The position numbers and the translations under genes are program-made. Below are positions 23,350 through 35,323 of a stretch of DNA of 64,000 nucleotides, one piece after another. The DNA is from Rhizophagus irregularis (Eukaryota; Glomeromycota; Glomeromycetes; Glomerales; Glomeraceae), in NCBI RefSeq assembly GCF_026210795.1, contig NC_089434.1, positions 1,550,001 through 1,614,000 on the forward strand. The letters are read 5' to 3'. Under the pieces are notes generated by a model, which saw nothing but the letters and a program-made list of their open reading frames with translations, had not been told where the DNA came from and did no database searches. The stretch's first letter is position 1; the number at the start of each line of letters is the position of its first letter.

Positions 23350-26300
23350 TGATTGATTTACTAAGATGCAATTCACTTGAATTAGGTAATTTATAAATAT
23401 TATTTCATTCAATATAATTTTATATTTTAAAATAAGTAAATAAGTTTTATATAGGATCTTAGTACAACACTTATTATAACTATAGATTAACATAAAACAA
23501 GATCACTGTGTAATTAAGCAATTTGTTTTTAAACTATTACTTGATAAATAAAATTTCTCTTTTTTTTTTTATATTTTGAAGTAATTATAAATATTGCTTT
23601 TAAAGATAAGATTTTACATATAGAATTTTGTGTATTTCCATTAAATTTGAACGAAAATTTTTCATTTTTTAATTCGTTTAAAAACAAAATAAAATGAGTG
23701 AATTTAATTTAATATTTCATCCGTTTAACTTTATAAGTGAATTAACAATACAATGTTATTTATAAACATACAGTATAATAAAAGTGAAGAAAACCTGGCA
23801 AAGTTTAATTCATTAGCATAATTTTTTACTTTGTCATCTTTTGTTATTGAAATCGAGGTCACCTCTAAAAATAACTATAGTCTCCTCAATGCCAAAGGTG
23901 CTATCTTGGGTGCCTTGATTGGTCACTTCAAAATTGTTATAAATGTCATCTTCTTTCTCAACATTATCTGCTTTCCTTTTGTGTGTTAAATCATCTTGTT
24001 TTTGCTGCACGCATGTACAAGATCAAAGCTGAATATCTAGATTCTGTGAAGAACTAAATATCAAAAAAAAAAAAAAAAAAATACCAGCAAGTCACAGCTG
24101 ATTCTTCCGATTCCTGAAATAATCTCTATTATCAGAACACAAGATTGTGGATAAGGTAATTACCAAAAATTGATCTTCATTTCTTTCTGATGGCCACTAA
24201 CCTATGCACATCAACAAGATAGATAAAGGCTTAAAAGACGACTAATCATCCGTACGAACCCTTCAAAACTATTTACATCATCGTCTTTCATGGACTTCAA
24301 AGGACTTTTCATAGTTCGGAACTGCTTATTTCATCAACGACTTAATGTTCGTCTGAAAATTGTAAGAAATAAAAATAATAATCAAATAATTACAAATATT
24401 TTTAGTAATATGCCATCAACTTTGCATCACCTTAGTTTAGCAGCTCACTTAAAGTTAAATCAACTTGAGACTTTGCAATCTCATCGCTTCTAATCCAAAT
24501 GATATCGATTATTTCTGATATTTCACTATTTTAAAAGGAAAATTTAAGCAAAAGAGAACTACTGAGTAGTAACTTTTTTATGATATTTGGAAATAGAAAT
24601 ATAAAACGCAAAGAAGCTACATATAATTTTGCGCTTTTCTTCATCCTCCCATCGGGTTAGAACAGCATTCAACTCTCCTCGACAGCATCGAGAGATATAG
24701 TTACATCACTTACATGTAGTAGAACCAATTTAACTGACCTTCAGTTAATTCTGTAACAATTTTGCTTTATTTACCGCATTTTAATCAGTTGCTTTGACAA
24801 CTCGTCACCTAGCAAAGAATGAGCTTGAATTCGCTTCTGAATCCAGTGTATATCAAAGATTTGATAGATCAACTCTCAATATTCATATTTAGCCAGTAAG
24901 TTGCACAAACAGTCCAGGTAACGACTGTAACACGCATATTAGTTGTAGTGTTAAGTTTCATATTATTGTATGTAGAGAAAGTGCCGATGGTAATTTTGAT
25001 GATAATGGCGGTCTGATGTAACATTCACGAGTTGAAAATAGACGACGACTCTACTTAATCTAAACTGGGGGTTCAGTTTTATTAAGATTTATTTCCATAC
25101 TGTTGCAGTAGAGTTTTCGCAGTATTTGTTTCGGAATAAACTTTTCCTAAAGTTTTTTCCGTAGACCATAGTAAAATGTATCATTAAGACTTAAGTACTA
25201 GGTCTTGTTTTCCGTTGACATAGCTACAGGTTTAGCTCAAACGAAAAAAATTTGCTAAACGAGGAGTTTCCGGACGAATGTTTATGTTTATCCGTCGCGT
25301 ATTTCGTTTCTATTTTATCAATCACATATTCCCGCCGTTATGTGATCCTATGACAATTAAACGTCATAACTTACAGATGAACACGATATACGTTTAAGAT
25401 ATCTTTATTTTGTTTCAAAGGAGATGACAATAAAATTCAACCGTTAATCGTTATTCATTATTAGTCAAAACTAACCAAAACTAGCTTTTTTATTTATTTA
25501 TTTATTTTATCTATTTTTTTTTTGTAAGGTTCAATGATGACAGAATGACTTGAACTAGTTGCGCGACTTAATAGTGAATGGGTAAATATTGAAAACGCTT
25601 TAATAATTTTTATTGTAATACATGAATTGGGCAAGTAGTATTTGTATTGGTACGATGAATAAATTTTGAAACCACATTGCTGATTTCAATTATAAACAAT
25701 AGGTATTATGTGAAAAATGGAGGAAAAAAAAATTAAATGTCTTGTTATGCTTTTTTACTAGCTTTTCTTTCTTTCTTTCCGGACAAATTGATTATTAACG
25801 TATCGTAATCTAGTATCAAAGTTAAAAATTTTATAATATTAAATAATTTTTCTTTGAACAACTTTACATTTTAATTCAAATAAAAATATTAATAAGTACA
25901 TGGAGCGAATATGGTTAAATTTAGAAATCGCGAAGAATTCATTGTGCAGATATATGATAAATAAATTAAAAGGTATATAAATTATGTGTTAAATTGTGTT
26001 TATAAAGAAATCTTGGCGAAATTTTTATCGTTCAAAATTAGTTTTTTAGTTACACAAGTTTCAATGTAAATATAATAATGACCCAAAATAATTATTTATT
26101 ATAAAGTATTTTTATAAGAAAAGGTTTTATTGTTACATACAGTACATATAACTATATTGATTATTCGTTGATTCAATGAAAGATCAATGAGAATAAAAAA
26201 GGAAAATCAATATCTATATCACAAACAGGGGTACGAATAACAGCCACCTAAAATCTTACTTAGAACAAAAAACTATTGTTATATGATGAAAATATTTTTT

Positions 26301-26445
26301 TTTAGATATTCATATTACTTTGTAAAATACTTTAACAGTTGTTTGATAATGTATGTAATTATCAAAAATTTAAAGAATAAGTTTATTTATAAAATTTTCA
26401 AAATTTTCAAAATTTCCCAAAAAATTTATGTTAAACCCATTAATA
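23350..26445. other. Intergenic DNA without recognisable gene
   Basis: Moderately AT-rich. A run of about 20 A lies near 24065. I see no coding frame with family resemblance, no RNA gene and no clear transposon ends. Confidence 0.55.
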
Positions 26446-27981
26446 TTAAAAACCTTCCAATTCTTCTACATATCTTAATTTAGAATTAATAAACAAATCA
26501 TAATATTTTTGAATTTTAATATTATATAACTCAAATTCTTTCACTTCATCTTTAAATGAAGATAAATCAGTATTAGAACTAATAATAGCCAAATATTTGA
26601 TTCTTTTCTTTTTCATAATATATTTTTTTATATAGAATAAAATAATATCATGAGTATCACGACATTCCTCATCTTGATCTTCACTATAATTGATTAACAA
26701 TTTTTTAATATAAGTATTCTGAGAATTTTTTAAGAAAATTTCAAAATCTTCATATTTAATAATAAGAGTTAAACTTAAATATTCTAATTTAAGAGGAAGT
26801 AATTGACCTAAATTTTGTAATATAATTGAACTAAATTCAATAGCAAAGATTTTGATAGAAAGATGATTAAGATTTTGTTTTAGATTTTCAGTTAAATTGA
26901 ATAAAGGATAAATAATCCGACTATTAAATACAGTCAAATCAAGAAATTTAATATTTTTACAATATTTTATAATTGATTCAAGTAATTGTTGCTCCTCAGA
27001 TATAAACGAACTAAAACCAACTTCAAACCCAAAATTTTCCAAATAATCACCATATTTTTGTAATAATAATTGTAATAATTCAATAAATTGTAATTCATTA
27101 TTTCTATATAAGAATATAGATTTTAACTTAAATGGTTTAATTAAGTTAATTATTTTTTGAACAAAATCAGTACTTAAAATACAATAAATGATATGAACAG
27201 ATTCTAAAACATTCAATTGTTTAAATAGTTTGTCTAAATTGGTTATAACTTTAAAATTTAGGGAATATAAGATGATTGTATTTAAAGTATTTGATGAATG
27301 ATTATAATCTTTTGATAACAATGATGATTGATATATAGGAAAACTATTACAAGTTGATGAAATTTTTTTAAGATTTTGACATAAAATAATCATTTGAGGT
27401 GCAAAATTTTTAGCATGGCTAAGTAAGACATCAATACAACCGAGTTTTAAATTTCTAATATTATGAAAGAAATCTGGGTTTTTTAACATTAATTCAAGTA
27501 TATCATCTATATAGGAAAAATTGATCTGAATATCAAAAGTATGTATATTTACTTCATTTAAAATAAATATTTTAAATAATGACATGTGAATTAATCTCTT
27601 AAATCCAAGTATTGAGCTTTTTTCGAGTTTAACATCTTTAGCCCATTCTTTAATAGAAGAAATAATTTTCTGTGTATACAAATATTTTAAAAAAGTGGGA
27701 TAATTAAAAAGTGTATTTGAAGGAAATAATTTATCATCAATTTTATATTTACTTAATTGTGCTTTTAAATCACCATTTAAGTTATGTAAATAAATTATAA
27801 TAAAGTTATAATTTTTGTTAGGAATTGAAAATGGATTTTCCCATAATAATGGAATCGCTAAACGACACCATAATCTGTTAACTAATATACATGAATGTAA
27901 AGTTGAAAAATCATTCTTAAAATATTTTATAATATCATATGTTAATTCAGGTAAATCTGAAAATATTTTTGAATATGACAT
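26446..27981 (-). CDS. F-box protein
   Basis: An intronless frame of 511 residues. The first 55 residues fit an F-box: LPELTYDIIKYF, then SCILVNRLWCRLAIPLLW. The remainder is rich in Leu, Ile and Asn with LRR-like spacing (for example NLKLGCIDVLL, LDLTVFNS and LEYLSLTL). F-box proteins recruit substrates to SCF ubiquitin ligases through Skp1. The substrate is unknown, and these fungi carry hundreds of similar genes. The ATG at 27981 is the first in frame and directly precedes the F-box. No disruption is seen. Confidence 0.85.
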   Translation of the reverse strand: MSYSKIFSDLPELTYDIIKYFKNDFSTLHSCILVNRLWCRLAIPLLWENPFSIPNKNYNFIIIYLHNLNGDLKAQLSKYKIDDKLFPSNTLFNYPTFLKYLYTQKIISSIKEWAKDVKLEKSSILGFKRLIHMSLFKIFILNEVNIHTFDIQINFSYIDDILELMLKNPDFFHNIRNLKLGCIDVLLSHAKNFAPQMIILCQNLKKISSTCNSFPIYQSSLLSKDYNHSSNTLNTIILYSLNFKVITNLDKLFKQLNVLESVHIIYCILSTDFVQKIINLIKPFKLKSIFLYRNNELQFIELLQLLLQKYGDYLENFGFEVGFSSFISEEQQLLESIIKYCKNIKFLDLTVFNSRIIYPLFNLTENLKQNLNHLSIKIFAIEFSSIILQNLGQLLPLKLEYLSLTLIIKYEDFEIFLKNSQNTYIKKLLINYSEDQDEECRDTHDIILFYIKKYIMKKKRIKYLAIISSNTDLSSFKDEVKEFELYNIKIQKYYDLFINSKLRYVEELEGF

Positions 27982-28339
27982 ATTTTAAGCGAAGTAAGAA
28001 AAAAAGAGGTATTAGTTTATCACTTATATTAATTTCGGAGTATTGTCGCACAATTAGGGCGTAAAAAAAGGTATTATGTAATTATGTTACAATTTGAATC
28101 ACGATGATTGATATATCCAAATACTTATTCTTTTCCATATTTTGAAATCATCCTTTTCTCAAAAATTTATTTATTGAAACATTACACTTTTTAATAGTAT
28201 AAAATGTTATTGCAAAGATAAATCTTATCATTAATCGATAAAGAACACATTTTTCGCATATATATGTTACATACATTGTTTCTTAAATTTTAATTACATT
28301 TTATTCTGTTACTATCACGTGACTAAATCAACATACAAA
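27982..28339. other. Spacer between F-box gene and gypsy element
   Basis: Nothing recognised apart from a TCACGTGA motif near 28315. The four bases ATAC at 28340-28343 are the left copy of the retrotransposon target duplication. Confidence 0.6.
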
Positions 28340-28343
28340 ATAC

Positions 28344-28831
28344 TGTTAGAAGTCAGTTCTTGTATGCTTAGGATTAAGCTATGTATATAAATTTATATTT
28401 TGGGTTTAGGCAGAAGGTTATAATTAATGGATCATTGTTAACGCTAAAATTGAACTGATCAGATGTAAATAATGTATCACTCAACACTAGTGCATACACT
28501 CAGATACAAATAAAGGTCACAAATTAGCAAAACTCAAAAATCAAAGTGTATATTTTAAAGATAAACCTTTTTTATTAATTAAATCCTAATCAACCGATAC
28601 ATTTTAATGCTCTTCTTTTACAGGTCTATATATATGTAAAAATACTAGACTAAAAATATCTAACATATTGCATTTATTAAATAAATTAAACATATTTGAT
28701 ATATTGAACATATTTGATATGTTGCATATATTTGATATGTTTCATATATGCAACATATGCAACATTTCGAACATTGATCATCACCCCGTGATTAGGCCGA
28801 ATTTTTGTCACGTGATTGATCGTTCGTTACA
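28344..28831 (-). repeat. LTR, downstream copy (3' LTR)
   Basis: It begins TGTTAGAAG and ends CGTTCGTTACA on the top strand and is 98.8 percent identical to 60073-60560. Repeats of the type CATATTTGATAT fill 28690-28760, and a TCACGTGAT motif lies near 28808. Confidence 0.93.
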
Positions 28832-29265
28832 TCATCCCCCGCAAAAATTTCAACTCCCGTTAAAATTCCAATGGATTCGGTTACCAGTTTCTGATATTCT
28901 TCATGGCTTAATTGCCGAATCATGGTTGACGTTGTTTGAGTAGTCCGTGTGATTTGGGCAACTCCAGGAAGCTCAAATATGTAATATGTTCGTATGGCTG
29001 AAGTCCGATAATGTATTGATAATTGCTGCACGTAATAACTCCGCAAAGTACCAGTCATTTCTTTTTCTAGAAAGTGACCCATATAGAACAAATTTGTCAA
29101 CAATAAGATTCTATTTCTGAAGCGTTTTGCTCGTTCGATTGCTTCCTTTAATATTTGAAACTTTTCTCCATGGTTAATATTATCATCAAATGGTGGAGGA
29201 TAAGGGACAACAACTGCCAGTTGGTTTTGATATAAGTCTGTATAGATAATTTGAAAAGCATCCAT
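28792..29265 (-). CDS. Extra ORF between pol and 3' LTR of the gypsy element
   Basis: 157 residues from ATG at 29265, ending inside the LTR. It starts MDAFQIIYTDLYQNQLAVVV and contains an Arg/Lys-rich stretch (ERAKRFRNR). No signal peptide or membrane segment is visible, so it does not look like an envelope gene despite its position. I do not recognise its family. The polypurine tract lies within its 3' end. It could be a regulatory protein of the retrotransposon, but that is only a guess from position. Confidence 0.55.
   Translation of the reverse strand: MDAFQIIYTDLYQNQLAVVVPYPPPFDDNINHGEKFQILKEAIERAKRFRNRILLLTNLFYMGHFLEKEMTGTLRSYYVQQLSIHYRTSAIRTYYIFELPGVAQITRTTQTTSTMIRQLSHEEYQKLVTESIGILTGVEIFAGDDVTNDQSRDKNSA
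28832..28842 (-). other. Polypurine tract of gypsy element
   Basis: On the minus strand GCGGGGGATGA directly precedes the LTR start TGTAACG, the expected position and composition for the primer of plus-strand DNA synthesis. Confidence 0.75.
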
Positions 29266-29473
29266 TTCCGAATGATTGTAATTTCAATAATAATAATAAT
29301 TAAATAAATAATAACAAAAAAAAAACTAATAAAACTAAAACTAAAATTCCCGAAATTTTCTTTACATATATATAAAAAAAAACATCTCTTTTTTTCATCT
29401 CCTATTCTATTGATCGTCAATATTTAGTAAAGATCATCACTTCCAATAATTACACTTCTCATTACATGAATAT

Positions 29474-30553
29474 TTATGGATCACCACCTGATCGTTGGTG
29501 ATACAGTTTCAAGCGTTCTGAATTGATGGGATCCTTCAAAATTTTCCCGTCTAAGGTTCGCAACTTATAGGCACCATTATTTATTGTTTCATGAACATAA
29601 TACGGCCCTTTCCAGCGTTCTCGCAATTTTTGTTTTTCTCGTAATTGACTTTGATAAAGGAGAACCAGGTCACCGATTTTAAACTGCACGTCATGAAGAG
29701 CATTATCGTGACGTTGTTTTTGTTTCTGTTGCGATTGGTATATTACATCCTGTGTTATAAGCCGATCTCCCACAATTTTTCCGGTCAACGTATGAATTAG
29801 GTTGAAAAGATCTTGTTGAATATCACTTTCAGGTAGATCTACTTGAGTAGTCCGAATAGCGAATTCAATCGGCAGTATAGCATCTCTTCCATACATTAAG
29901 TAAAACGGTTCGTGTCTAGTCGTGTTATGTCTTTTTGTTCTATAGGCAAACAACACAGACGATAAGTACACGTCCCAATCATCCTTGTTTTCATTGGCAT
30001 ACTTCGCCAATGCTTCGCATAACGTTCGATTGAATCTCTCTACCAACCCGTTAGTTTGAGGATGATAAGCTGTTGATAATCGATGCTTCACTCCAAGTTC
30101 TTGACAAAGTGAATCTAACATTTTATTTACAAAGTGGGTTCCTCGATCGGTAAGGATTTCCTTTGGGCATCCATGCCAGCATATTATGTCCTCGTAAAAA
30201 AAGGACACCACAGATGAAGCCTTTGCATTTGGCAAAGCTCGGGCTTCCGGCCATTTGGTCAAGTATTCCGTGGCGACCACTATATACATATTTCCTTTCT
30301 TTGTCCTTGGAAGTGGTCCAACAATATCCATACCGATTCTGTCAAAAGGCTGCCCCACTTTTATTGGATGTAATGGTTCGTTTCTCCAATTTTTGCCTCT
30401 TTTCTGACATTCATCGCAACTTTTGACATAAACACGAATGTCATTGAACATTTGGGGCCAATAGTATCGGATTTTTATTCTTCGATACGTTTCATCAATG
30501 GAGAAGTGCCCGGCCAATGGGTCCGAATGTGAGTGGTGTAATATGCTCTCAAC
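29474..30553 (-). pseudogene. Gypsy pol, 3' part: integrase
   Basis: C-terminal portion of the gypsy pol protein, cut off from RT-RNase H by the 25-kb insertion. It shows the HHCC zinc-binding region (HSHSDPLAGHF and CDECQKRG), the DDE core (D in GMDIVGPLP, D in LTDRGTHF, E in HPQTNGLVERFNRTL) and a GPY/F-type C-terminal module (RWKGPYYVHE). The frame is open up to the insertion point, and the upstream part of the same frame continues at 55556 on the other side of the insertion. The integrase joins retrotransposon DNA to the host genome. It has no start codon of its own, so it is a gene fragment. Confidence 0.9.
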
Positions 30554-31039
30554 ATCGTCGAGCTGGTAGTGTAGTCACTACGTTCCTCCACCTCGGCCAC
30601 GGCCTCGCAGTACCTACATCCCCCTCCGTGGGGCAGGTTTACCTGCCACAGTACCATGGTCTGCCACGGTATTTTTCCACTTATTTTTTTTTCTACATTT
30701 TTTCTTATATATAACTTACTATGACAACTATGGCAACTATGGCAGACTACTTAAAAACGGAATAAAAACGCGAATAAAGCCGAAATCAAACAGAATCTCC
30801 TGCCATAGTACCTGCCATAGTACGAAAAATCTTATAATAATACTATGGCAGCCTTAGTCAGCCCCTCAGACCCCAAAATTCGATTCACGCTATGATTACC
30901 CTTTATATACTCACCTAGACCCTCCAAGTATGATTCCCTATGTCCTGAACTATGGCACCCGAACTATGGCACCCGAACTATGACCACTTACCCCCGTCAG
31001 AAAAAATATATTCGGCAATTGAAGATTAGGTAACTATAA
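30554..31039 (+). repeat. Left terminal inverted repeat of Polinton-like element
   Basis: It starts ATCGTCGAGCTGGTAGTGTA and is nearly identical, inverted, to 55070-55555, with only scattered substitutions. It contains repeated ACTATGGCA/CCATAGT words (tandem GAACTATGGCACCC near 30950-30985) and the short palindrome GTAGTGTAGTCACTAC near the tip. Confidence 0.92.
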
Positions 31040-31126
31040 GTAACATACAATGATAAACTTACACGCCGCCACTTCTCTTGCCGAAGACCTCGGGCTTGAT
31101 CTTGTAGACATCTATGGAATCCGTAA

Positions 31127-31564
31127 ATGGATCCAAATTCGGGCATCACCCTCAATGACCTGGACATAGTAGCAGAGATGGTCAGAAACCTTCCGGTTAA
31201 AGAATTCGGAAAACATCTCAAGATTAACAGACTCTGGTATAACTGTTGTAAAGCCGAGTTGTGGAAGCGGCATAAAGAAGCCGAAGAGGTATACAAACAG
31301 GCAGTAGACTACTACAAGGAAGCCATTGACAATTTCAATGAAGCCGATCAGAAAAAATACACCAGGTTTGCAGGGATGGTAGTAATAGAAAGAGCACTCC
31401 TCAGATGCAGCTTTATAACGCAAGAGTCCGACTGGGAGAAATGGACTCAAATAACGTACAACATCCAATTGCTTAAGGAAGGTCGCACTCCTGACGACTC
31501 GGATGATGAATCAGATGATGGAGAGGTATCTCTCGATGACTCAGATGATGAGGAATACTTTTAG
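31127..31564 (+). CDS. Small F-box-like protein of the Polinton-like element
   Basis: 145 residues from ATG at 31127, the first gene inside the left repeat. Residues 10-50 resemble an F-box (VRNLPVKEFGKHL, then INRLWYNCCKAELWKR). The rest is helical and Lys/Glu-rich, ending in a strongly acidic tail (repeats of DDSDDE). A second F-box protein of this element lies at 49040-49426. If real, it would link the element to host SCF ubiquitin ligases. The F-box assignment rests on motif spacing only. Confidence 0.6.
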   Translation: MDPNSGITLNDLDIVAEMVRNLPVKEFGKHLKINRLWYNCCKAELWKRHKEAEEVYKQAVDYYKEAIDNFNEADQKKYTRFAGMVVIERALLRCSFITQESDWEKWTQITYNIQLLKEGRTPDDSDDESDDGEVSLDDSDDEEYF

Positions 31565-31573
31565 AAGGCGGTA

Positions 31574-31894
31574 CTAATCCGTCTTCCTCTTTTTTGCCTC
31601 CTTAAGGCATTTATCAATACACTGCTTACACGTGTCATCAGAATCTAAGATTTTCTGCCCGAGTTTTTTGCATTGCCGATTGTACGCCGTCTGATGTCTT
31701 TTAGCCGCAGTTTCTTTTTTCTTCTCCTTGGTTTTCTTTTTGATAACCCAGTCTATCCCAGTAAAAGTATTCTTATGCATCCCACAAACTACACAGTCAC
31801 CATGTAAACGATAGCGGCCATTTGTGGTCATATCTTGTATTTCACTAGCAGTCTTGGTTTCCTTCTTACACTTTAGGCAGTAAAATTGTGTCAT
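31574..31894 (-). CDS. Zinc-ribbon protein, DUF5679-like
   Basis: 106 residues from ATG at 31894. The N-terminal 45 residues contain CLKCKKET, then GRYRLHGDCVVCG: two CxxC pairs around a short beta segment, as in the small zinc ribbons (DUF5679 type) found in large DNA viruses and related transposons. A lysine-rich middle follows, and a C-terminal CKQCIDKC pair may bind another metal. The basic, Cys-containing composition suggests nucleic-acid binding. It is convergent with the gene at 31127 and divergent from the integrase, with only 44 bp between the two start codons. Family assignment is from memory of the motif, not a search. Confidence 0.6.
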   Translation of the reverse strand: MTQFYCLKCKKETKTASEIQDMTTNGRYRLHGDCVVCGMHKNTFTGIDWVIKKKTKEKKKETAAKRHQTAYNRQCKKLGQKILDSDDTCKQCIDKCLKEAKKRKTD

Positions 31895-31938
31895 CTTAAG
31901 ATTTGAAGTCTGAAATCTTTCCTTTAATTTGTCGTAAT

Positions 31939-33029
31939 ATGTCGCATTTAGAGAATTACTACAAATACTACAATCTCTCCAGAGTACCGGCACGAATTCT
32001 AAAAGGTGAGGAGCACTACAATCTATATAAAAAGCCCCTAAAGGAGAAGTCATCAGAGCGTCCACGAGTAGTTGTATGGAAACCAAATGCAACACATCAG
32101 GCAGATCTTGCAGAGATGCCAGTCGACCCCAAAGGATTCCACTATTTCCTCGTAGTGGTAGAAGTCGCGGGTAAACAAGTCGATGCAGAACCCTAAAGGA
32201 TAAGACTGCAAATAGGGTTCTAAACGGGTTTGTCAAAATCTACAGAAGAAATCGTATTAAGCCACCAACACACAGACTGGAGACAGACTCCGGATCAGAA
32301 TTCACTAACGACCAGGTACGTGATTTTTTCCTGAACAGCCTAGGGGTAATGATGAGGTTCGGCGAACCAGGAAGACACAAACAGCAATCATACGCTGAAC
32401 GAGCCATCCAAGCAATCCAGAAACCTCTCCTAAAACGAATGGTGGCACAGGAGTTGAAGACCGGGGTGACATCCGTGGAATGGTCAGAAGATTTCTGTGA
32501 TGTAGTTAATAAAATAGATGAAATCTGGCAGAGAAATCCCCCAGACATTCCGACAGGGTCACCCAAAGTGTCAAAAAAGACGGAACTTCTCTCTGAAGGA
32601 ACACATGTCCGAGTCAAGTTAGACGAACCTATTTCAGTACTCGGGAATAAACTCCATGGAAAATTTCGTACAGGTGACATAAGATGGAATCCCAATATCC
32701 GTGTCATCAAAAAAATGATCCTCTCACCTGAACAGCCTCCTACGTATCTTCTTGATGGACCACACGGGCGTCTAGGTGTATCCAGATGTGCGTACACCCG
32801 AAAAGAGTTGCAGATTGTTCCAGAAAATGAACATCCCCCACCTGACTCCGTGATAAGAGGGCAACCCGAAAGATTTGTACCTGAGCGGATACTCCGGCAT
32901 CGCATCAGGAAGGGTCAAGACCAGTATCTAGTCAAGTGGGAACGATACCCAGATACCGAAGCCACTTGGGAACCCGCTGACCGGTTGGAGGAGGATGTCC
33001 CTGCCTTAATCCGCAAGTTTTGGGAATAA
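31939..33029 (+). pseudogene. Polinton integrase with chromodomain, one-base frameshift
   Basis: A retrovirus-type integrase. The first frame (ATG at 31939) carries the first catalytic Asp in HQADLAEMP and stops at about 32196. The second frame, from just before that point to 33029, carries the second Asp in ETDSGSEF, the Glu in QQSYAERAIQ, and a C-terminal chromodomain (YLVKWERYPDTEATWEP). The frames join at GAACCCTAAAGG, where one extra C would restore the reading. Polinton integrases insert the element with 6-bp duplications, and the chromodomain would steer it to methylated histones. Either the copy is decayed or the sequence lost one C. No canonical slippery heptamer sits in register at the joint. 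Confidence 0.85.
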
Positions 33030-33043
33030 AAAATAAATATTCC

Positions 33044-35323
33044 CTATTTTTTGTCTCCTCGATTCACGTCAGAAACTATCGGGATAAAAACATTCTTCTC
33101 ATTACAAGTAAGGGCGATATGTTCACGTGATTCATGGACATCATAATTGTAACATTTCAGACACGTCTGGCTCAATCCAATCTCCCTATGCTTGTAATCG
33201 CTTAAAACTGCGAGATTCTCAGTGATTACACAATCAGGGTTAGTTTGATTGACACACCTTTTACCATGCCGAATGTCCTACCAGAACCCGGAGCGCCGGA
33301 TATGTTATGTGTAATACTCTTGTCGATATCCAACCCTAATTCTTCAGCGGCTTCCCTCTGAATAAAAGACGCGTTAGCACAAGTGTCTGCTAAACACTGA
33401 ATTGCTATCCCATTGACCTCCCCATCCAGCGCTAAAAGATCTTTAGTATTCTCCAAACGAGCTATGTCAATATCCATCGGGTCATCTTCCCTGATATCCT
33501 CTTCTTGTTTTTCCTCAACTAGGTCTTCTGGAATCTCCGTACTTTTACGAGCAGACTTTAATTCTTCCCGAAGAATCTCGCGGAGTAATTTTCTAAAATC
33601 TGCAGACCTTAATAAACTTAATGAATCATTTTTGGTGACGGCTTTTATAAGTGTGGGCTTACTACTAGTAACCTTCACAGGAATCTTAATAGGAGTCATT
33701 TTAACTGATTTTTTTGGAACAGATTTAAGAAGTTTCGAGATACTTACACCCTTATCCGAGTTTACTTTTTTTTTTTGTACTTCGAACTGCACAAATCCGA
33801 AAACCACCTTCCTCATCGGGAACAATTTTCAAGTCATCAAAACTCGCGGTATTAGTATCAATATCCATAGCATCATCATTAAGATCGAGGTTTCTCATTG
33901 CTCGGGCTAATTCCAGATCATCGCGTCTATCTTTAGCCTTCTGAAGTCTCTTTGGAAATCTTTTAGACGTCTCATATCCCATAATAAGATCAATAACATG
34001 TTGATCATCCTCACTAGTCCACTCAGGAGCATCAGGGTCACTAGGGTCATCACCAAAATCATGATCTACATAACCATCATCCCAATCAGGATCCTGATGA
34101 TCCTGAACAACGCGTGGCCGTGGCTTTGGCCGAACAGGTTTAATCTGTTGTCTATAGACCGGTGGTTTACGAACTGGCTTAGATGCTTGTAATTGTTTAA
34201 ATTGTGCCTGGAAATTCTTGGTAAGTTCCTCGGCTTGTGCCTTGAGCAATTCTTGTAATCGTTCTTGAGTAATAACGTCTGTCGACCTTTGTATTACAGC
34301 ACCTTCGTGTGGAGTCACGGGATGAGTATAGCCAGCCAATTCCTCTTTTTTAGCCTTTTCAATACCCTGACGCCTTTGTAATCCATAGAACATTTCACCC
34401 TTTCATCGCTCAAGATCACTCAATCTATCGATTAATATATTAAGAGGTGCCGCCCCGATTCTGGAAGCTTCAATAACGTTTTCCGGCAAAAGTCCTCTAT
34501 AGAACTGGTCAGTAACCATAATTCGATTATATCCTACAATATCCCCAGCCCTCTCAACTCGCTTATAGTAAGATCGAACAGGTTCACCTTGTTCCTGGTA
34601 AAGGTTACTAAATCGTATTTGAAGTCTTTCTTCCACGACGGTTGGAAAATTTGTACGCATATACATAAATGCTTGATCCAGGAGAATCCCCTGTAAGACT
34701 ATTGGTTGATTCTGGACAGCAGCATTAAATGGACCTCCATGATTTCCCAACCCATTAACGGGTTGATGAGTAGGACGTCCGCCCGCACGCCTCCACTGCT
34801 CTTCAACTTTAAAATTCGTTCTAACGATATCAGCGCGTGATGGGAAAAATGTTTCTCCAACGGTTCTCGCCGCATTAGCTAAAATCCTTGAATATGCATC
34901 AACATCAGACCCGGGTAAGTAAGTACCAACATGTAATCCATTAGCAACCTCAGGAACAGCTAAAGCTCTGAACGCTCGGCGAGTAGCACCGGCTCCACCA
35001 TTTGCAGTAGCCACTAACCGAATATTCGAGAGTTCCCAATTTTTTCCAGTAAGTTCTGCATCAAACCACCTCGCCGCTTCATCTCTCATACAGCTACGAA
35101 GAACCCCCATCGCTCGCACCCGACCCAGAGGTGCACCGGCATCGTCCAACGGATCAATACCAACGGTATTAATATACCCTAAAAAGTTATCAATAAAAAG
35201 ATTAAGATCTTCATCTTCCCGACCATGAAATATAGGGGCAGCTATACCAATGGCAGCCATATCGTATTTTGTGGATGGTTGAGAGGAGGTGGAGGAAGGT
35301 TCAATTGTCTGATCCGAAACCAT
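33044..35323 (-). pseudogene. Gag-like protein with aspartic protease-like domain
   Basis: Three blocks follow on the minus strand. 35323-34403 is a Gag-type domain (PIFHGREDEDLNLFIDNF, LRSCMRDEAARWFDAEL, NLYQEQGEPVRSYYKRVERA). Next in the same frame, after one TGA at 34403, is a Pro/Lys/Asp-rich linker. After a shift at an 11-A run near 33770 comes a retropepsin-like domain (CLADTCANASFI). Its C-terminal part (TENLAVLSDYKHREIGL) lies in another frame and ends at 33044. In retroelements Gag forms the capsid and the protease cuts it. DTC replaces the usual DTG/DSG, so activity is uncertain. I see no LTRs or target duplication around it: 14 bp to the integrase stop and 31 bp between the start codons of the coiled-coil ORF and the ATPase. 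It therefore looks like a resident gene of the Polinton-like element. Confidence 0.75.

Noticed and set aside
29148-29420. 90-residue hydrophobic minus-strand ORF as an envelope gene
   Set aside because: It overlaps the extra ORF in another frame and consists mostly of AT-rich leader; no envelope features.
30475-30657. Plus- and minus-strand short ORFs across the left Polinton end
   Set aside because: They read through the element junction and terminal repeat; no conserved content.
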